From assembly GCA_017510785.1 (NCBI GenBank), contig JAFWMH010000070.1, positions 39,712 through 103,711 of the forward strand: a DNA stretch of 64,000 bases, given 5' to 3'. The position numbers and the translations under genes were made by a program. The notes beneath the pieces were generated by a model. That model did not search any database. It had not been told where the DNA came from and was given only the letters and a program-made list of their open reading frames with translations. This document shows, piece after piece, positions 15,045 to 24,140 of this stretch; position 1 is the stretch's first letter; each line of letters begins with the position of its first letter. The DNA comes from Atopobiaceae bacterium (lineage in GTDB: Bacteria > Actinomycetota > Coriobacteriia > Coriobacteriales > Atopobiaceae).

Positions 15045-16679
15045 GTGATAGTCCCCGATATGCTTCGGCTCAATGCCGCGAAATATCCCGCGCAAGTAGC
15101 GCTCGTGGAGGTCAACCCCGAGCGCCAAGAAGATCGCCACATCACTTGGCGCGAGTACGATTTGGTCGAGACGACCGGCGACGAGCCGTATCGCCGCGAA
15201 ATCACATGGTCGGTGTTCGACGAGAAGGCCAATCGTCTGGCAAACCTGCTGCTTTCGCGCGGTGTGCACAAGGGCGACAAGGTTGCCATCCTGTTGTACA
15301 ACTGCATCGAGTGGTTGCCCATCTACTTTGGCATTCTTAAAACTGGCGCAACGGCAGTGCCCCTGAACTTTAGGTACTCTGCCGACGAAATCGCGTATTG
15401 TATGGACAAGGCTGACGTCGACGTCTTGCTTTTCGGACCAGAGTTTATCGGCCGTGTTGAGGAGATAGTACCTTTGGTGCAGGCAGGACGCTTGCTCTTT
15501 TACGTGGGTGACGACTGCCCCACGTGGGCGGAGAGCTACCGCGAGCTTGAGGCGCTGTGCTCGAGTGCCGACCCGCAGATTCCCCTCAGCGAGGATGACG
15601 ACGCTGCGATTTACTTCAGCTCGGGCACGACTGGATTCCCCAAGGCGATTTTGCACAACCACGAGAGCCTCACGCAGGCGGCCGAGATGGAGGCCGTGCA
15701 TCACTCCATCAAGCATAACGACGTGTTCCTGTGCATTCCACCGCTGTATCATACGGGCGCAAAGTTCCACTGGATGGGTTGTTTGACGTGTGGCGCGAAG
15801 GCCGTGCTGCTTCGTGGCGTGAGCCCGCAGTTCATCTTCGATACGGTGAGTCGCGAGCATTGCACGCTCGTGTGGCTGCTCGTGCCTTGGGTGCAAGACA
15901 TTCTTGCTGCAATCGAGCGCGGCGACCTGCGCTTGGAGGAGTACGAGCTCGACCAGTGGCGTCTTATGCACGTGGATGCGCAGCCGGTGCCGAAGAGCCT
16001 CATCCAACGTTGGAAGGAAGTGTTCCCGCACCACGACTACGATACCAACTACGGTCTTTCGGAGTCCACGGGTCCGGGTTGTGTGCACCTTGGCGTTGAG
16101 AACATAGAGCATGTGGGCGCCATCGGCGTTCCGGGCTATCGCTGGGAGTGCAAGATCGTGGGCGAGGACGGCCACGAGGTTCGTCAGGGAGAGGTTGGCG
16201 AGCTGTGCGTGAAGGGTCCCGGCCTCATGACGTGCTACTACAACGATCCCGAGGCGACGGCCGAGACGCTCATCGACGGTTGGCTTCACACTGGCGACAT
16301 GGCGCAACAGGACGACGAGGGCTTCTATTGGCTCGTCGACCGCAAGAAGGACGTCATCATTACGGGTGGAGAAAACATTTATCCCGTGCAGATTGAGGAC
16401 TACATCTCGGGTTACTTTGCCGTGCAAGACGTTGCCGTTATCGGCCTGCCCGACGAGCGCCTTGGCGAAATTGCTACCGCAATCGTGCAGCTCAAGCCTG
16501 GCCGCAGCGCTACGGAGGCCGACATCATTCAGTATTGCCACAAGTTGCCGCGCTACAAGCGTCCGCGCAAGGTGATTTTTGCCGACGTGCCGCGCAACGC
16601 CACCGGCAAGATTGAGAAGCCGCTGCTTCGTGAGCGTTATGGCGTGACGGGTCTCGTCGGACAGGAGTCGCGCGGGTAG
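15045..16679 (+). CDS. Class I adenylate-forming acyl-CoA ligase
   Basis: A 544-aa AMP-binding enzyme that would activate a carboxylic acid with ATP and join it to CoA. Core motifs are YFSSGTTGFPKAIL (P-loop-like A3), YGLSESTGPG (A5), GWLHTGDMAQ (A7), DRKKDVIITGGENIYP (A8 hinge) and a C-terminal Lys in RNATGKIEK (A10). The family includes medium- and long-chain fatty acid, benzoate and carnitine/crotonobetaine ligases; the substrate pocket cannot be assigned from sequence by eye. The start is GTG with a strong AAGGAGGAA 4 bases upstream. It appears to be a single-gene unit; no beta-oxidation genes are adjacent. Confidence 0.9.
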   Translation: MIVPDMLRLNAAKYPAQVALVEVNPERQEDRHITWREYDLVETTGDEPYRREITWSVFDEKANRLANLLLSRGVHKGDKVAILLYNCIEWLPIYFGILKTGATAVPLNFRYSADEIAYCMDKADVDVLLFGPEFIGRVEEIVPLVQAGRLLFYVGDDCPTWAESYRELEALCSSADPQIPLSEDDDAAIYFSSGTTGFPKAILHNHESLTQAAEMEAVHHSIKHNDVFLCIPPLYHTGAKFHWMGCLTCGAKAVLLRGVSPQFIFDTVSREHCTLVWLLVPWVQDILAAIERGDLRLEEYELDQWRLMHVDAQPVPKSLIQRWKEVFPHHDYDTNYGLSESTGPGCVHLGVENIEHVGAIGVPGYRWECKIVGEDGHEVRQGEVGELCVKGPGLMTCYYNDPEATAETLIDGWLHTGDMAQQDDEGFYWLVDRKKDVIITGGENIYPVQIEDYISGYFAVQDVAVIGLPDERLGEIATAIVQLKPGRSATEADIIQYCHKLPRYKRPRKVIFADVPRNATGKIEKPLLRERYGVTGLVGQESRG

Positions 16680-16764
16680 GCAAGGGCGCGAATGCGCTAG
16701 GCCGTGGCGCGCGAGAGCGCGGTCGGGCCGTGTGCGAGAGTTACAAGTCGGGCCATTGCATCTT

Positions 16765-16964
16765 GTGTACCTAGGGGGCCACTTAGCGGACAAAAGCCGG
16801 GCTAAGTGGCCCTCCTGGTACACGTTACGCAAGGTTGTGTACTGAGGGGGCCGTTTAGCCGGAAAACTGTGGCTAAACGGCCCTCTTGGTACACGTTACA
16901 ATCTTGTGTGCTGGCGGGGCCGTTTAGCAGACAAAACCGGCCAAGAGTGGCACCTGTGGCACAC
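16765..16964. repeat. Three tandem palindromic units, 72- and 69-bp period
   Basis: Units at 16765-16823, 16837-16894 and 16906-16964 each open GTGTAC or GTGTGC, then GGGGCC, and close with the complement (GGTACAC or GGCACAC). In unit 1 the inner stem is CCACTTAGC/GCTAAGTGG; in unit 2 it is CCGTTTAGC/GCTAAACGG, so two base pairs changed on both sides and pairing was kept. Unit 3 has decayed on its right side. The spacer between units is GTTACGCAAGGTT or GTTACAATCTT. Confidence 0.75.
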
Positions 16965-17075
16965 TGGTTCCAAGCTGTGGTACGTTGCAGGGGCGCGCAC
17001 GACAACAGTGCGCATCGTTTTGGCGGGCGTGCGCGTTCAACTGTAAGCTGATCTTAACTTGGTCTCGAAATTGCT

Positions 17076-17264
17076 CTAAAAACCTTCGTAGCTCAAGTTG
17101 TCATTGTCATCGAAAGAGCTATTGCGACCGAAGGGGCGATTCTCCGATGCGGGCACGACCCACAGTTTCATACCATCGTGGGCTGGGAATTCCCACATTG
17201 GTCCCATGTGGGCCCCTTCCTGTTGCATAGGTTCTGGGTTGGTAGATCCCTGCTGCGAAACATA
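17076..17264 (-). other. In-frame coding-like tail after the anti-sigma amber stop
   Basis: Directly downstream of the TAG at 17265-17267, the same minus-strand frame stays open for 62 codons to a TAG at 17076. It first keeps the Gln/Pro/Glu-rich style of the upstream tail (VSQQGSTNPEPMQQEG) and then becomes ordinary protein-like (MGPMWEFPAHDGMKLWVV, ending NDNLSYEGF). A CAG-to-TAG change would explain it, since Gln codons are abundant here. Readthrough is the alternative. Confidence 0.6.
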
Positions 17265-18617
17265 CTACGGCGCGGATTCCTGCGGCCAAGCTTCCTGATG
17301 CGAAGCATCCTGCTGAACGGGATTCTGCTGCGAAACGTCCTGCGGCGAGGATTCCTGCGGCCAAGCGTCCTGCTCCGAAGTATCCTGTTGGGCGGGTGCC
17401 TGGGCAACGGATTGTCCCTCATCCAACGGCGCATTGACTGGGTCGGTATTGTGGGATACTTCTGGATTGGACTGTTGCGTGGTGCCATCCATCTGTTCTG
17501 GTTGGGATGGCGCTTGTCCGTTAGGTGTGGAATCGGCGCCCGTAACAGTATCGTTGTTGCCCGGACTGGGGTTGGAAGGTGTGCCGGCGTTATTACCGTT
17601 GGGCACGCCCGTAAAGCGATTGTCGCCCCATCGATGTTCGCCCGATGTCGCGCCATCGTTGGGTGTGTCCGAAACCGGGCGGTAGAACTGCTCGCCACCC
17701 GACGGCCCACTACCCGACGGCCCAACGTCCGACTGTCCGCCCCCCGACGGCCCAACGTCCGAAGGCCCGCTGCCCGTTGGGGCATCAACAGGTCGTGCGG
17801 ATCCGTTCAGTTCGTTGGATGGCGGCATGCGCTCCTGCACGACCCTTTGTGCTGCTTGTAGCATCCCGTCGGTTTGTATGCCTATGGGCGACCTTACGTC
17901 CACACTGATTCTTGCGAGACTTGCGCCATTGTCGTTTTGTACGGCACCATACGCGTCAAGTATCTTTCCAAGCGCGTCTTCATAGCGTGCGTTAGCGGCA
18001 TTTGCCTTCTCAATTACGCGTTTGTCGAGCTCACCTTCGCCCTTTGTGGATACGGCAACGCCATACACGTTGACACCGAGCACGATTGAGAGGTCGTCCT
18101 GCGTCACCGCCACGCTAGTTACGGGAACGAACCACGAAACGATGCCTACAATAACCAGCGCAAGACATGCGACGAATGCGGGCACCCATCGCCGACGAGG
18201 TCGAGCGAGATGCCGAGCGCGTGCGTCACCATTGTTTTGCCGCGCGCGACGGCTGCGCTTAGTGCTCGCCGCTTGCGACATAGGCGCGTCGATAAGAGCT
18301 TTGGCCGTAGTGCCGGTCGCACCAAACTCGGTAGTTGCAGGTTCCTCGTCGTCGACTTGCGCAAAGATGACGCCAAGCGTAGCGGCCTGAAGATCGTCCT
18401 CCGCATGAATGCTATCGAAGCCCGAGAACAACTCCAGCAAGTCGGCGTCGAACTCATCGACGGCGGCGCGTGGATGGGTGGCGTCGTTGGAGAACAGGTC
18501 CAGCAAGTCGGCGTCGAGCGCGTCAGTGGCGTCAAGCTTTGCTCCGTTTGTCGCTTCGGCTTCGGACGTGCTCCAATCGAAGTCCTCGAATTCACGCTCC
18601 CAGTCGCGCTCACTCAT
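17265..18617 (-). CDS. RsgI-like membrane anti-sigma factor
   Basis: A 450-aa protein directly after an ECF sigma gene and overlapping it by 8 bases, the usual arrangement for a cognate anti-sigma factor. The acidic N-terminus begins MSERDWEREFEDFDW and contains two copies of a DADLL[DE]LFS motif 24 residues apart, which may contact sigma. After a basic stretch there is one membrane segment (WVPAFVACLALVIVGIVSWF). The outside part (LSIVLGVNVYGVAVS...ANARYEDALGKILDAY) resembles the RsgI-type ectodomain. The last 180 residues are Gly/Ser/Pro, then Gln/Asp/Glu-rich repeats (VGPSGGG, SQQNPVQQDASHQEAWPQES). The frame stops at an amber codon but continues beyond it. The start at 18617 was chosen for the overlap; earlier codons are the sigma gene in another frame. 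Confidence 0.7.
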   Translation of the reverse strand: MSERDWEREFEDFDWSTSEAEATNGAKLDATDALDADLLDLFSNDATHPRAAVDEFDADLLELFSGFDSIHAEDDLQAATLGVIFAQVDDEEPATTEFGATGTTAKALIDAPMSQAASTKRSRRARQNNGDARARHLARPRRRWVPAFVACLALVIVGIVSWFVPVTSVAVTQDDLSIVLGVNVYGVAVSTKGEGELDKRVIEKANAANARYEDALGKILDAYGAVQNDNGASLARISVDVRSPIGIQTDGMLQAAQRVVQERMPPSNELNGSARPVDAPTGSGPSDVGPSGGGQSDVGPSGSGPSGGEQFYRPVSDTPNDGATSGEHRWGDNRFTGVPNGNNAGTPSNPSPGNNDTVTGADSTPNGQAPSQPEQMDGTTQQSNPEVSHNTDPVNAPLDEGQSVAQAPAQQDTSEQDAWPQESSPQDVSQQNPVQQDASHQEAWPQESAP

Positions 18618-19236
18618 GGCCGAGCACCCCCTTGAGCTGTTGCTTGCCTCGCGAAATGTTGGTATACACGGTGTTCTCGGGCATGCCAAGGAGCTTGCCG
18701 ATTTGTGCGGCCGTGTAACCCTCGTAAAACTTAAGATACAGCACGATGGCATAACGCTCGTCGATGCCGCGCAAGGCGCGCAGAACGTCCGAGCGTTCGA
18801 GTGAACGTTGGCCTTCTTCGCCGTCGTCGCCAACGGGTGTGAATCCCTCTTCGCCCATGGCGTCGAGCGACTCAGTGCGAGCGGCGGCGCTCTTGAGCTG
18901 ATCCTTGCAGATGTTAGATGCCACGCGAATAAGCCATGCTTTGCGGTGTTCGCCACCGTTAAACGTCCGTCCGTAGCGGGCGTATCGTAAAAACGTCTCT
19001 TGGAAGGCGTCGTCACGGTCGGCCGGTTCTCGCAAATAAATCGCGCACACGCGCATCACCGTGTCTGCGTGCTCCGCCATAGTTCTCTCTATGTCTTCGT
19101 GTGCTCTCAAGCCGTTTGCCGTTCGCGTCTTGGTGGTCGTTTGTGTTGGGTCGGCCGTTATTTCATCTCTATGATAAACCCTCACACGCGATTGCGGCAC
19201 CATTTGAGCGAAACTAGCATTCATCGTCATGTCCAC
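18610..19236 (-). CDS. ECF-type RNA polymerase sigma factor
   Basis: A 208-aa extracytoplasmic-function sigma factor. Region 2 is at about 50-115 (DAFQETFLRYARYG, KAWLIRVASNICKDQL) and region 4 at about 145-205 (RALRGIDERYAIVLYLKFYEGYTAAQIGKLLGM, with the helix-turn-helix ending NTVYTNISRGKQQL). The GTG at 19236 is preferred because AAGGAGGTG lies 7 bases upstream; an ATG two codons later is equally possible. It is followed by its likely membrane-bound inhibitor. Genes it controls cannot be deduced, though the surface-protein gene starts 530 bases to the right on the other strand. Confidence 0.85.
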   Translation of the reverse strand: MDMTMNASFAQMVPQSRVRVYHRDEITADPTQTTTKTRTANGLRAHEDIERTMAEHADTVMRVCAIYLREPADRDDAFQETFLRYARYGRTFNGGEHRKAWLIRVASNICKDQLKSAAARTESLDAMGEEGFTPVGDDGEEGQRSLERSDVLRALRGIDERYAIVLYLKFYEGYTAAQIGKLLGMPENTVYTNISRGKQQLKGVLGHE

Positions 19237-19767
19237 GAAACGCACCTCCTTGCTCGTAACACGACGCAAGGTGAGAGAACCTTTCAAAGTCGCCGGAATA
19301 CTTTGCAAGATGCTTCGGAGCCTCGGGGCTGGTGGGGTGTTGTTGATTAGTAACGCAAAAAACGATGTCGCGTGCCTGATATTGTAAATGAAGCATCAAA
19401 CTCAGAGTAAGGACGTTGTATGCTTTACTGAAAGCCTGCGGTGCGTTTGGATTGCGGACGCTGCGGCGAGCCAACATGTTGCAGCGGACGGTGCGGTGTG
19501 GCAGGGCAACGTTTTGCGGCGGATCTTGCAGTGCGGATCTTGCAGTGCGGTAGACAAACGCGATGCGGCGGGCCGCGCGATGCGTCGAATCGTGAAGTGC
19601 AGCAGGTCGTGCGATGCAACAAACTGCACTTCGCGGCAAGCCGGCACGAGCGGCAAGCCAGCACGAGCGGCAAGCCGGCGTCATGGAAGGCGATTGCGTA
19701 GTGGCAACGGAAGTTAGCTCTGAGACGAGCGGTGTTTGTTTGTGCGAATGTTAGAAGGGAGTAGGTG
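19237..19767. other. Divergent gap between sigma factor and surface protein
   Basis: A 531-base gap containing short direct repeats and a hairpin (19519-19679) in its right half. The left half shows no recognised element. Open frames on both strands here are short, overlapping and compositionally driven by the repeats, so no gene is called. Confidence 0.6.
19519..19679. repeat. Short tandem repeats and a hairpin
   Basis: GCGGATCTTGCAGT occurs twice in tandem (19519-19532, 19533-19546). CGGCAAGCC[GA]GCACGAG (17 bp) is repeated at 19634-19650 and 19651-19667, with a partial third copy to 19679. Between them GAAGTGCAG (19594-19602) pairs with CTGCACTTC (19624-19632). The cluster ends 88 bases before the surface-protein start. 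Confidence 0.65.
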
Positions 19768-22700
19768 ATGAGAGTTACGGCAAGGATGGTGGTATCGCTA
19801 GGATTGAGTCTTACGATGGCGTTGGGTACGGTGCCCTCGCAGGCGCTGGCTGAGGCTTTGGAGGGGCCAGCCATCGAGATGGAGTCCGAAGGGCAAAAAA
19901 CCAATGATGGAACCGACGAGCAATCTGCCGGGAAGTTCGTTGGCGATGAGGCGCGTGACGAGCGCGAGCCTTCCGAGGAAGAGGCTGCCGCTGGCGACAA
20001 GGATGACGAGTCGAATAATGCGAACCCCGGTGGCGAGGTGAAACCCGGCGAAACAGATGACTCCGACGAGGCAGCGAACACCAGTGGACGTAAAGCCCCT
20101 GAGGCCTCCAAGGTCAGCGCTTCGAGCGACGACTCCGAAGCTACGAAGCCCCCTGAGCCCGAAGCTACCACTCAGTCCGACGTCGTGGCGACGGACACGT
20201 GGGGAACCTGCCCGTGGGAGATAACGGAAGACGGAACGTTGACCGTTCATCCGGGCGAGGGCGCCGATCCAGCGACGGATTCACTGCCGGAAGAAGAAAA
20301 CGGAACCGAGGTCGTCGCAATCCGGTTCATCGCAGAGGATGGACGTAATGTTGTGGCTCCCGAGTCGTGCTATGAGTTGCTTGCGCATCGCCCAGCCCTC
20401 CAAACCGTGGACGCTTCCGGCCTCGACACCTCTAATGTCACAAACATGCAAAACATGTTCACACTGGACTCGAACCTCGTTTCGGTTGATTGTTCCACAT
20501 GGGATACGTCCAACGTACAAAACATGGCATACATGTTCAGTTGGTGCGAAAACCTAACTACTGTTGACGTTTCGGGTTGGAATACTTCCAACGTGGAGTA
20601 TATGACATCCATGTTTGGCAGCTGTTCTTCGCTTGAGGCCATTGACGTTTCCGGGTGGGACGTGTCGAACCTTCAGAATACGTGGTCCCTGTTTGAGGGC
20701 TGCTCATCCCTGCGATCCTTGGATCTTTCTGGTTGGAACACGTCTTCGTCGCAATACGCAAACGCGATGTTTAGCGGCTGCTCGTCTCTCTCCCTCATTC
20801 GAGTGGGAGAGAACTACGAAATTAAGTGCGGGGCCAGCACGAACCCGGATCCCGTTCCCGACGGCTTTCCCCAAGCGACATCCGCGAACGGCAAATGGTG
20901 GTCCCAAAACGAGCGCCGGTGGTTTACTAGGCAGGAAATATTCGAGAGCCGCAATCTCATTGCCGACACCTACACCGCGGAGGGTGACGGAATCGACCCC
21001 GCCGATCCTACCGCTGAAGGCTCCGTATACGGCGAGCTGAAGGCCGCCTACGACGAGGCGAAGGCAGCCGCGGACGCAGCAGAGAAAACCCTTGCCGAAA
21101 AGCATCAGGCATACGACGATGCCCTGGCAGCTTTGACGGCTGCCGAGGCCGAGGTGGGGGAGGACCTCACACGCCTGCAGGACGCAGCGGACGCGGCGAA
21201 GCAAGAACTCGATGACGCGCAGGCCGACCGCGATGCGAAGCAGCAAGCGCTCGAGGCAGCTAACGACGCCGTGACGGCGAACGCCGATGCCATCGCAAAC
21301 GCCGAGCGCGATCTTGCCGACGCCCAGGCTGACGTAACCACGAAGGAGAGGGCAGTAAACGACGCCGTGGCAGCTAAGGACTCCGCGCAGGTCGCCTACG
21401 ACGATGCCAGCGGGGTTGTGAGCACGGCGCAAGCAGCGATTGACGCCGAGACGTCGGATCCCAAATCGAATGCTAACCACGAGGAGTGGACCGCGCTCGG
21501 ACTCTTCCGCCATATTCTCCAAAACACATCGACCGGTGACGAGGCGCATTGGGACGCACAGTGCGCAATCGACATCCTAACGAGCGGGACGAACACGACG
21601 GGTCACTCGTACAAGCAGTATCAAGGTCCCGTGCCCGACGGTGCGCAGGGAGCAGGTCGGGCCGGCATTAGCGGCAACGTGGTTTGGGCGAGTCGTTCGG
21701 ATGCGGTTAGCCTAAATAACTTCTCTGCTGCACTCGACTACATCGACGAGTACAACCAGTACAGGGCGAAGGAGAATCGCGAAGAGGGTTATTCACTCAC
21801 GACGAACGTGGGTATGAATTGTCGCCTTATGGCGATTGCGGCAGTGCAGCTCGACGTGAGTCAGGACTACAATGCGAGCGGAGGGCACACGCAGGCGTAT
21901 CATGTGGGCGAAAACCTCAGCTGGGGCTACAGCGATCCGTTCGATGGGTGGTACACGGAAGAGAAGGCCGGCTGGAAGGCCGGCAGTACTTCGGGCGTTG
22001 GCCACTATATGAACATTGTGGACCAGCTGCCTAAGGGTAGCCAAAACCCGACGATGGGTACGGGCTTTGCCGTACACACGGCGGCGCCGCTTTATCGCGT
22101 TGCGCACGGCCAGGTGTTCCACACCACGAGCGGCTACAGTTCCTTTAACCCGAATATTACCTATACTACGAGTGAGTTCCGCTCCCAATGGTTCGACTCG
22201 TATTACCAGCAGCAGGTCGAGGCAGGCATGTTTGGCACGACGGAGGCAGTGAAGTCGCAGCACCGTCAGGCCCTAGCCGATGCAAAGGCGGTGCAGGCAC
22301 AGAAGAAGTCTGCGCTCGACGAGGCGGATGCGGCGCTGAGGACGGCGCAGTCGGCAAAGGCAACGGCCGACGCGGTTGCTCAGACGGCGCAGAATACGCT
22401 CGACGGGCTGAGGAGCGAGACGGGAGGCCTTGAGGAGGCGGCATCCTCTGCACAGTCGGCCCTCGACGAAGCGTCGGCAGCGGTGACGGAGAAGCAGAGT
22501 GCCTACGACGTAGCGCAGGCGGAGCTCGACTCGTTTGATGGCACGGCGCGAATTGAGGCAGCACAAGCAGCAGTTGATGATGCACAGGCCGCACGCGACG
22601 AGGCGCAGCGAGCCAAGCAGGATGCCGACAACGTGCTCGCGCGGGCTGCCGAGGCTCTCGGCGTGGCGAAAAGCCTCACGCCACAAAACACCATCGTCGA

Positions 22701-24057
22701 AGGCATCGAAGACGCAACCTACGACGGTACGGCGCATACGCAGGATGCGGCCAAGCTCTTCATTACCATGAGCAATGCAGGGAGAAGCGAAACCTACGAA
22801 CTTGTCCGCGGCGTTGACTACGAAGTGACCTACGCAAGCAATACGAATGCCGGCACAGCTACCGTAACCTTCGAGGGTAGGGGCGACTACGAGGGAAGCA
22901 CGACCGCGGAGTTTAGGATTGCCCCCGCGGCCATCACAGGCATGGATGCGATTGCCAACGCCACCTACACCGGCTCGGCCATACGGCCCAAGCTCGTGGT
23001 GCGTGCGGGCAACCTCACGCTCGGCACAGCCGATTACACCGCGACGTTCGCGAACAACACGAATGCCGGCACGGCAACGGTCAACATCGAGGGCAAGGGT
23101 AACTTCAAGGGGAATGCCACAACCAACTTCAAAATCAACAAGGCAGCCAACCCGATTGCCGCTGTTGCCACGAAGGCGTCCGTCACGGCTACGTACAAAC
23201 CCTCAGCTACTACCGTAACAGATAAAAACGTTACCGTTTCGAAGGCTCAGGGTGCGGTGACCTACGCCAACGCAAGCACCGACACCGCTCCCAAAACGTT
23301 CGTGGTAGAGAAGACCACTGGCAAGGTGACGGTGCCGAAGGCCACAAAGGCGGGCACCTACGTCGTGAAGGTGAAGGCCACCGCCGCCGGCAACGCCAAC
23401 TACAACGCGGGCAGCAAGACCGTCTCCTACAAGATTGTTGTTGCCAAGGCGGCCAACCCCATCGCGGTTAAGGCGGCCAAGGCGTCCTTAACTGTGACGT
23501 ACAAGCCCAGCGCGACCAGCGTGACTGCGAAGAACGTCACCGTTACGGGTGCTCAGGGTGTGCCGACCTACGCCAACGCGAGTACCGACGCCACGGCGAA
23601 GAAGTTCATCGTAAACAAGACCACTGGCAAGGTGACGGTGCCGAAGGCCACCAAGGCTGGTACCTACGTCGTGAAGGTGAAGGTTACGGCAGCTGGCAAC
23701 GCCAACTACAACGCAGGCAGCAAGACCGCATCCTACAAGATCGTCGTAGCCAAGGCCGTTAATCCCATGGTCGCCAAGGCCGCAAACAAGACGGCCAGCC
23801 TCAAAACCCTCAAGACGAAGGCCGTCACCGTGGCGCGACCCATCACAATAACCAAGCAGCAGGGCAAGCTCACCTACGCCAAAGTCGCCTCCGGCAGCTC
23901 CGCGGCGCTTACCGTGAACAAGACCACCGGCAAGGTAACCGTGAAGAAGGGCACCAAGAAGGGTACCTACACCATCAAGATTAAGGTCACGGCAGCTGGT
24001 AACGCCAACTACAAGGCCAAGTCCGTTACCGTTGCCTGCAAGGTAACCGTAAAGTAG
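19768..24057 (+). CDS. Large secreted surface protein: DUF285 repeats, CAP domain, coiled coils, Ig-like repeats
   Basis: A 1429-aa exported protein. It has a signal peptide (cleavage near QALAEA), an acidic low-complexity region (about 30-150), then five DUF285/BspA-type leucine-rich repeats built on SGWNTSNVxxMxxMFxxCSSL. A long Ala/Asp-rich coiled coil (about 415-575) leads into a CAP/SCP domain (ALDYIDEYNQYRAKE, SGGHTQAYHVGENLSWGY, GVGHYMNIVD). A second coiled coil follows (about 830-970). Next come two MBG-like beta repeats (VDYEVTYASNTNAGTATVTF) and three tandem repeats of about 95 residues with TTGKVTVPKATKAGTYVVKV. No sortase motif was seen at the C-terminus, so wall attachment must be by another route. 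ATG at 19768 follows AGAAGGGAG; a GTG one codon earlier is possible. It probably mediates adhesion or protein binding in a host-associated setting. Confidence 0.85.
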   Translation: MRVTARMVVSLGLSLTMALGTVPSQALAEALEGPAIEMESEGQKTNDGTDEQSAGKFVGDEARDEREPSEEEAAAGDKDDESNNANPGGEVKPGETDDSDEAANTSGRKAPEASKVSASSDDSEATKPPEPEATTQSDVVATDTWGTCPWEITEDGTLTVHPGEGADPATDSLPEEENGTEVVAIRFIAEDGRNVVAPESCYELLAHRPALQTVDASGLDTSNVTNMQNMFTLDSNLVSVDCSTWDTSNVQNMAYMFSWCENLTTVDVSGWNTSNVEYMTSMFGSCSSLEAIDVSGWDVSNLQNTWSLFEGCSSLRSLDLSGWNTSSSQYANAMFSGCSSLSLIRVGENYEIKCGASTNPDPVPDGFPQATSANGKWWSQNERRWFTRQEIFESRNLIADTYTAEGDGIDPADPTAEGSVYGELKAAYDEAKAAADAAEKTLAEKHQAYDDALAALTAAEAEVGEDLTRLQDAADAAKQELDDAQADRDAKQQALEAANDAVTANADAIANAERDLADAQADVTTKERAVNDAVAAKDSAQVAYDDASGVVSTAQAAIDAETSDPKSNANHEEWTALGLFRHILQNTSTGDEAHWDAQCAIDILTSGTNTTGHSYKQYQGPVPDGAQGAGRAGISGNVVWASRSDAVSLNNFSAALDYIDEYNQYRAKENREEGYSLTTNVGMNCRLMAIAAVQLDVSQDYNASGGHTQAYHVGENLSWGYSDPFDGWYTEEKAGWKAGSTSGVGHYMNIVDQLPKGSQNPTMGTGFAVHTAAPLYRVAHGQVFHTTSGYSSFNPNITYTTSEFRSQWFDSYYQQQVEAGMFGTTEAVKSQHRQALADAKAVQAQKKSALDEADAALRTAQSAKATADAVAQTAQNTLDGLRSETGGLEEAASSAQSALDEASAAVTEKQSAYDVAQAELDSFDGTARIEAAQAAVDDAQAARDEAQRAKQDADNVLARAAEALGVAKSLTPQNTIVEGIEDATYDGTAHTQDAAKLFITMSNAGRSETYELVRGVDYEVTYASNTNAGTATVTFEGRGDYEGSTTAEFRIAPAAITGMDAIANATYTGSAIRPKLVVRAGNLTLGTADYTATFANNTNAGTATVNIEGKGNFKGNATTNFKINKAANPIAAVATKASVTATYKPSATTVTDKNVTVSKAQGAVTYANASTDTAPKTFVVEKTTGKVTVPKATKAGTYVVKVKATAAGNANYNAGSKTVSYKIVVAKAANPIAVKAAKASLTVTYKPSATSVTAKNVTVTGAQGVPTYANASTDATAKKFIVNKTTGKVTVPKATKAGTYVVKVKVTAAGNANYNAGSKTASYKIVVAKAVNPMVAKAANKTASLKTLKTKAVTVARPITITKQQGKLTYAKVASGSSAALTVNKTTGKVTVKKGTKKGTYTIKIKVTAAGNANYKAKSVTVACKVTVK

Positions 24058-24092
24058 CGTCGCGTTCGGCGATTCGCGACCGCACGACATGC

Positions 24093-24124
24093 GCGGGCCG
24101 CTGGGGATTGCCTCAGCGGCCCGC
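24093..24124 (+). terminator. Terminator of the 1429-aa surface protein gene
   Basis: GCGGGCCGCTG (24093-24103) and CAGCGGCCCGC (24114-24124) form a perfect 11-bp stem 36 bases after the stop codon, followed by TTCCGTATT. A very similar stem follows the amino-acid binding protein gene at 59668-59702, and in both places the dispersed hairpin element comes next. Confidence 0.7.
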
Positions 24125-24140
24125 TTCCGTATTGCGAATG

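Larger units (their letters stand above)
16680..17264. other. Gap with triple palindrome and in-frame tail of the anti-sigma gene
   Basis: The left part (16765-16964) is three tandem palindromes. Bases 17076-17264 read on the minus strand as a continuation of the anti-sigma frame after an amber codon. Bases 16965-17075 show nothing recognisable. Confidence 0.6.

Noticed and set aside
15030..16832. 600-codon open frame antisense to the acyl-CoA ligase
   Set aside because: Same cause. The ligase has all family motifs on the plus strand and a strong ribosome site.
16806..17051. Small open frame through the triple palindrome
   Set aside because: Its residues repeat because the DNA does. There is no ribosome site, and stem conservation explains the sequence better.
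17265..17267. Amber codon read as pyrrolysine
   Set aside because: No pylT or pylS is visible and a Gln codon change in a Gln-rich tail is simpler.
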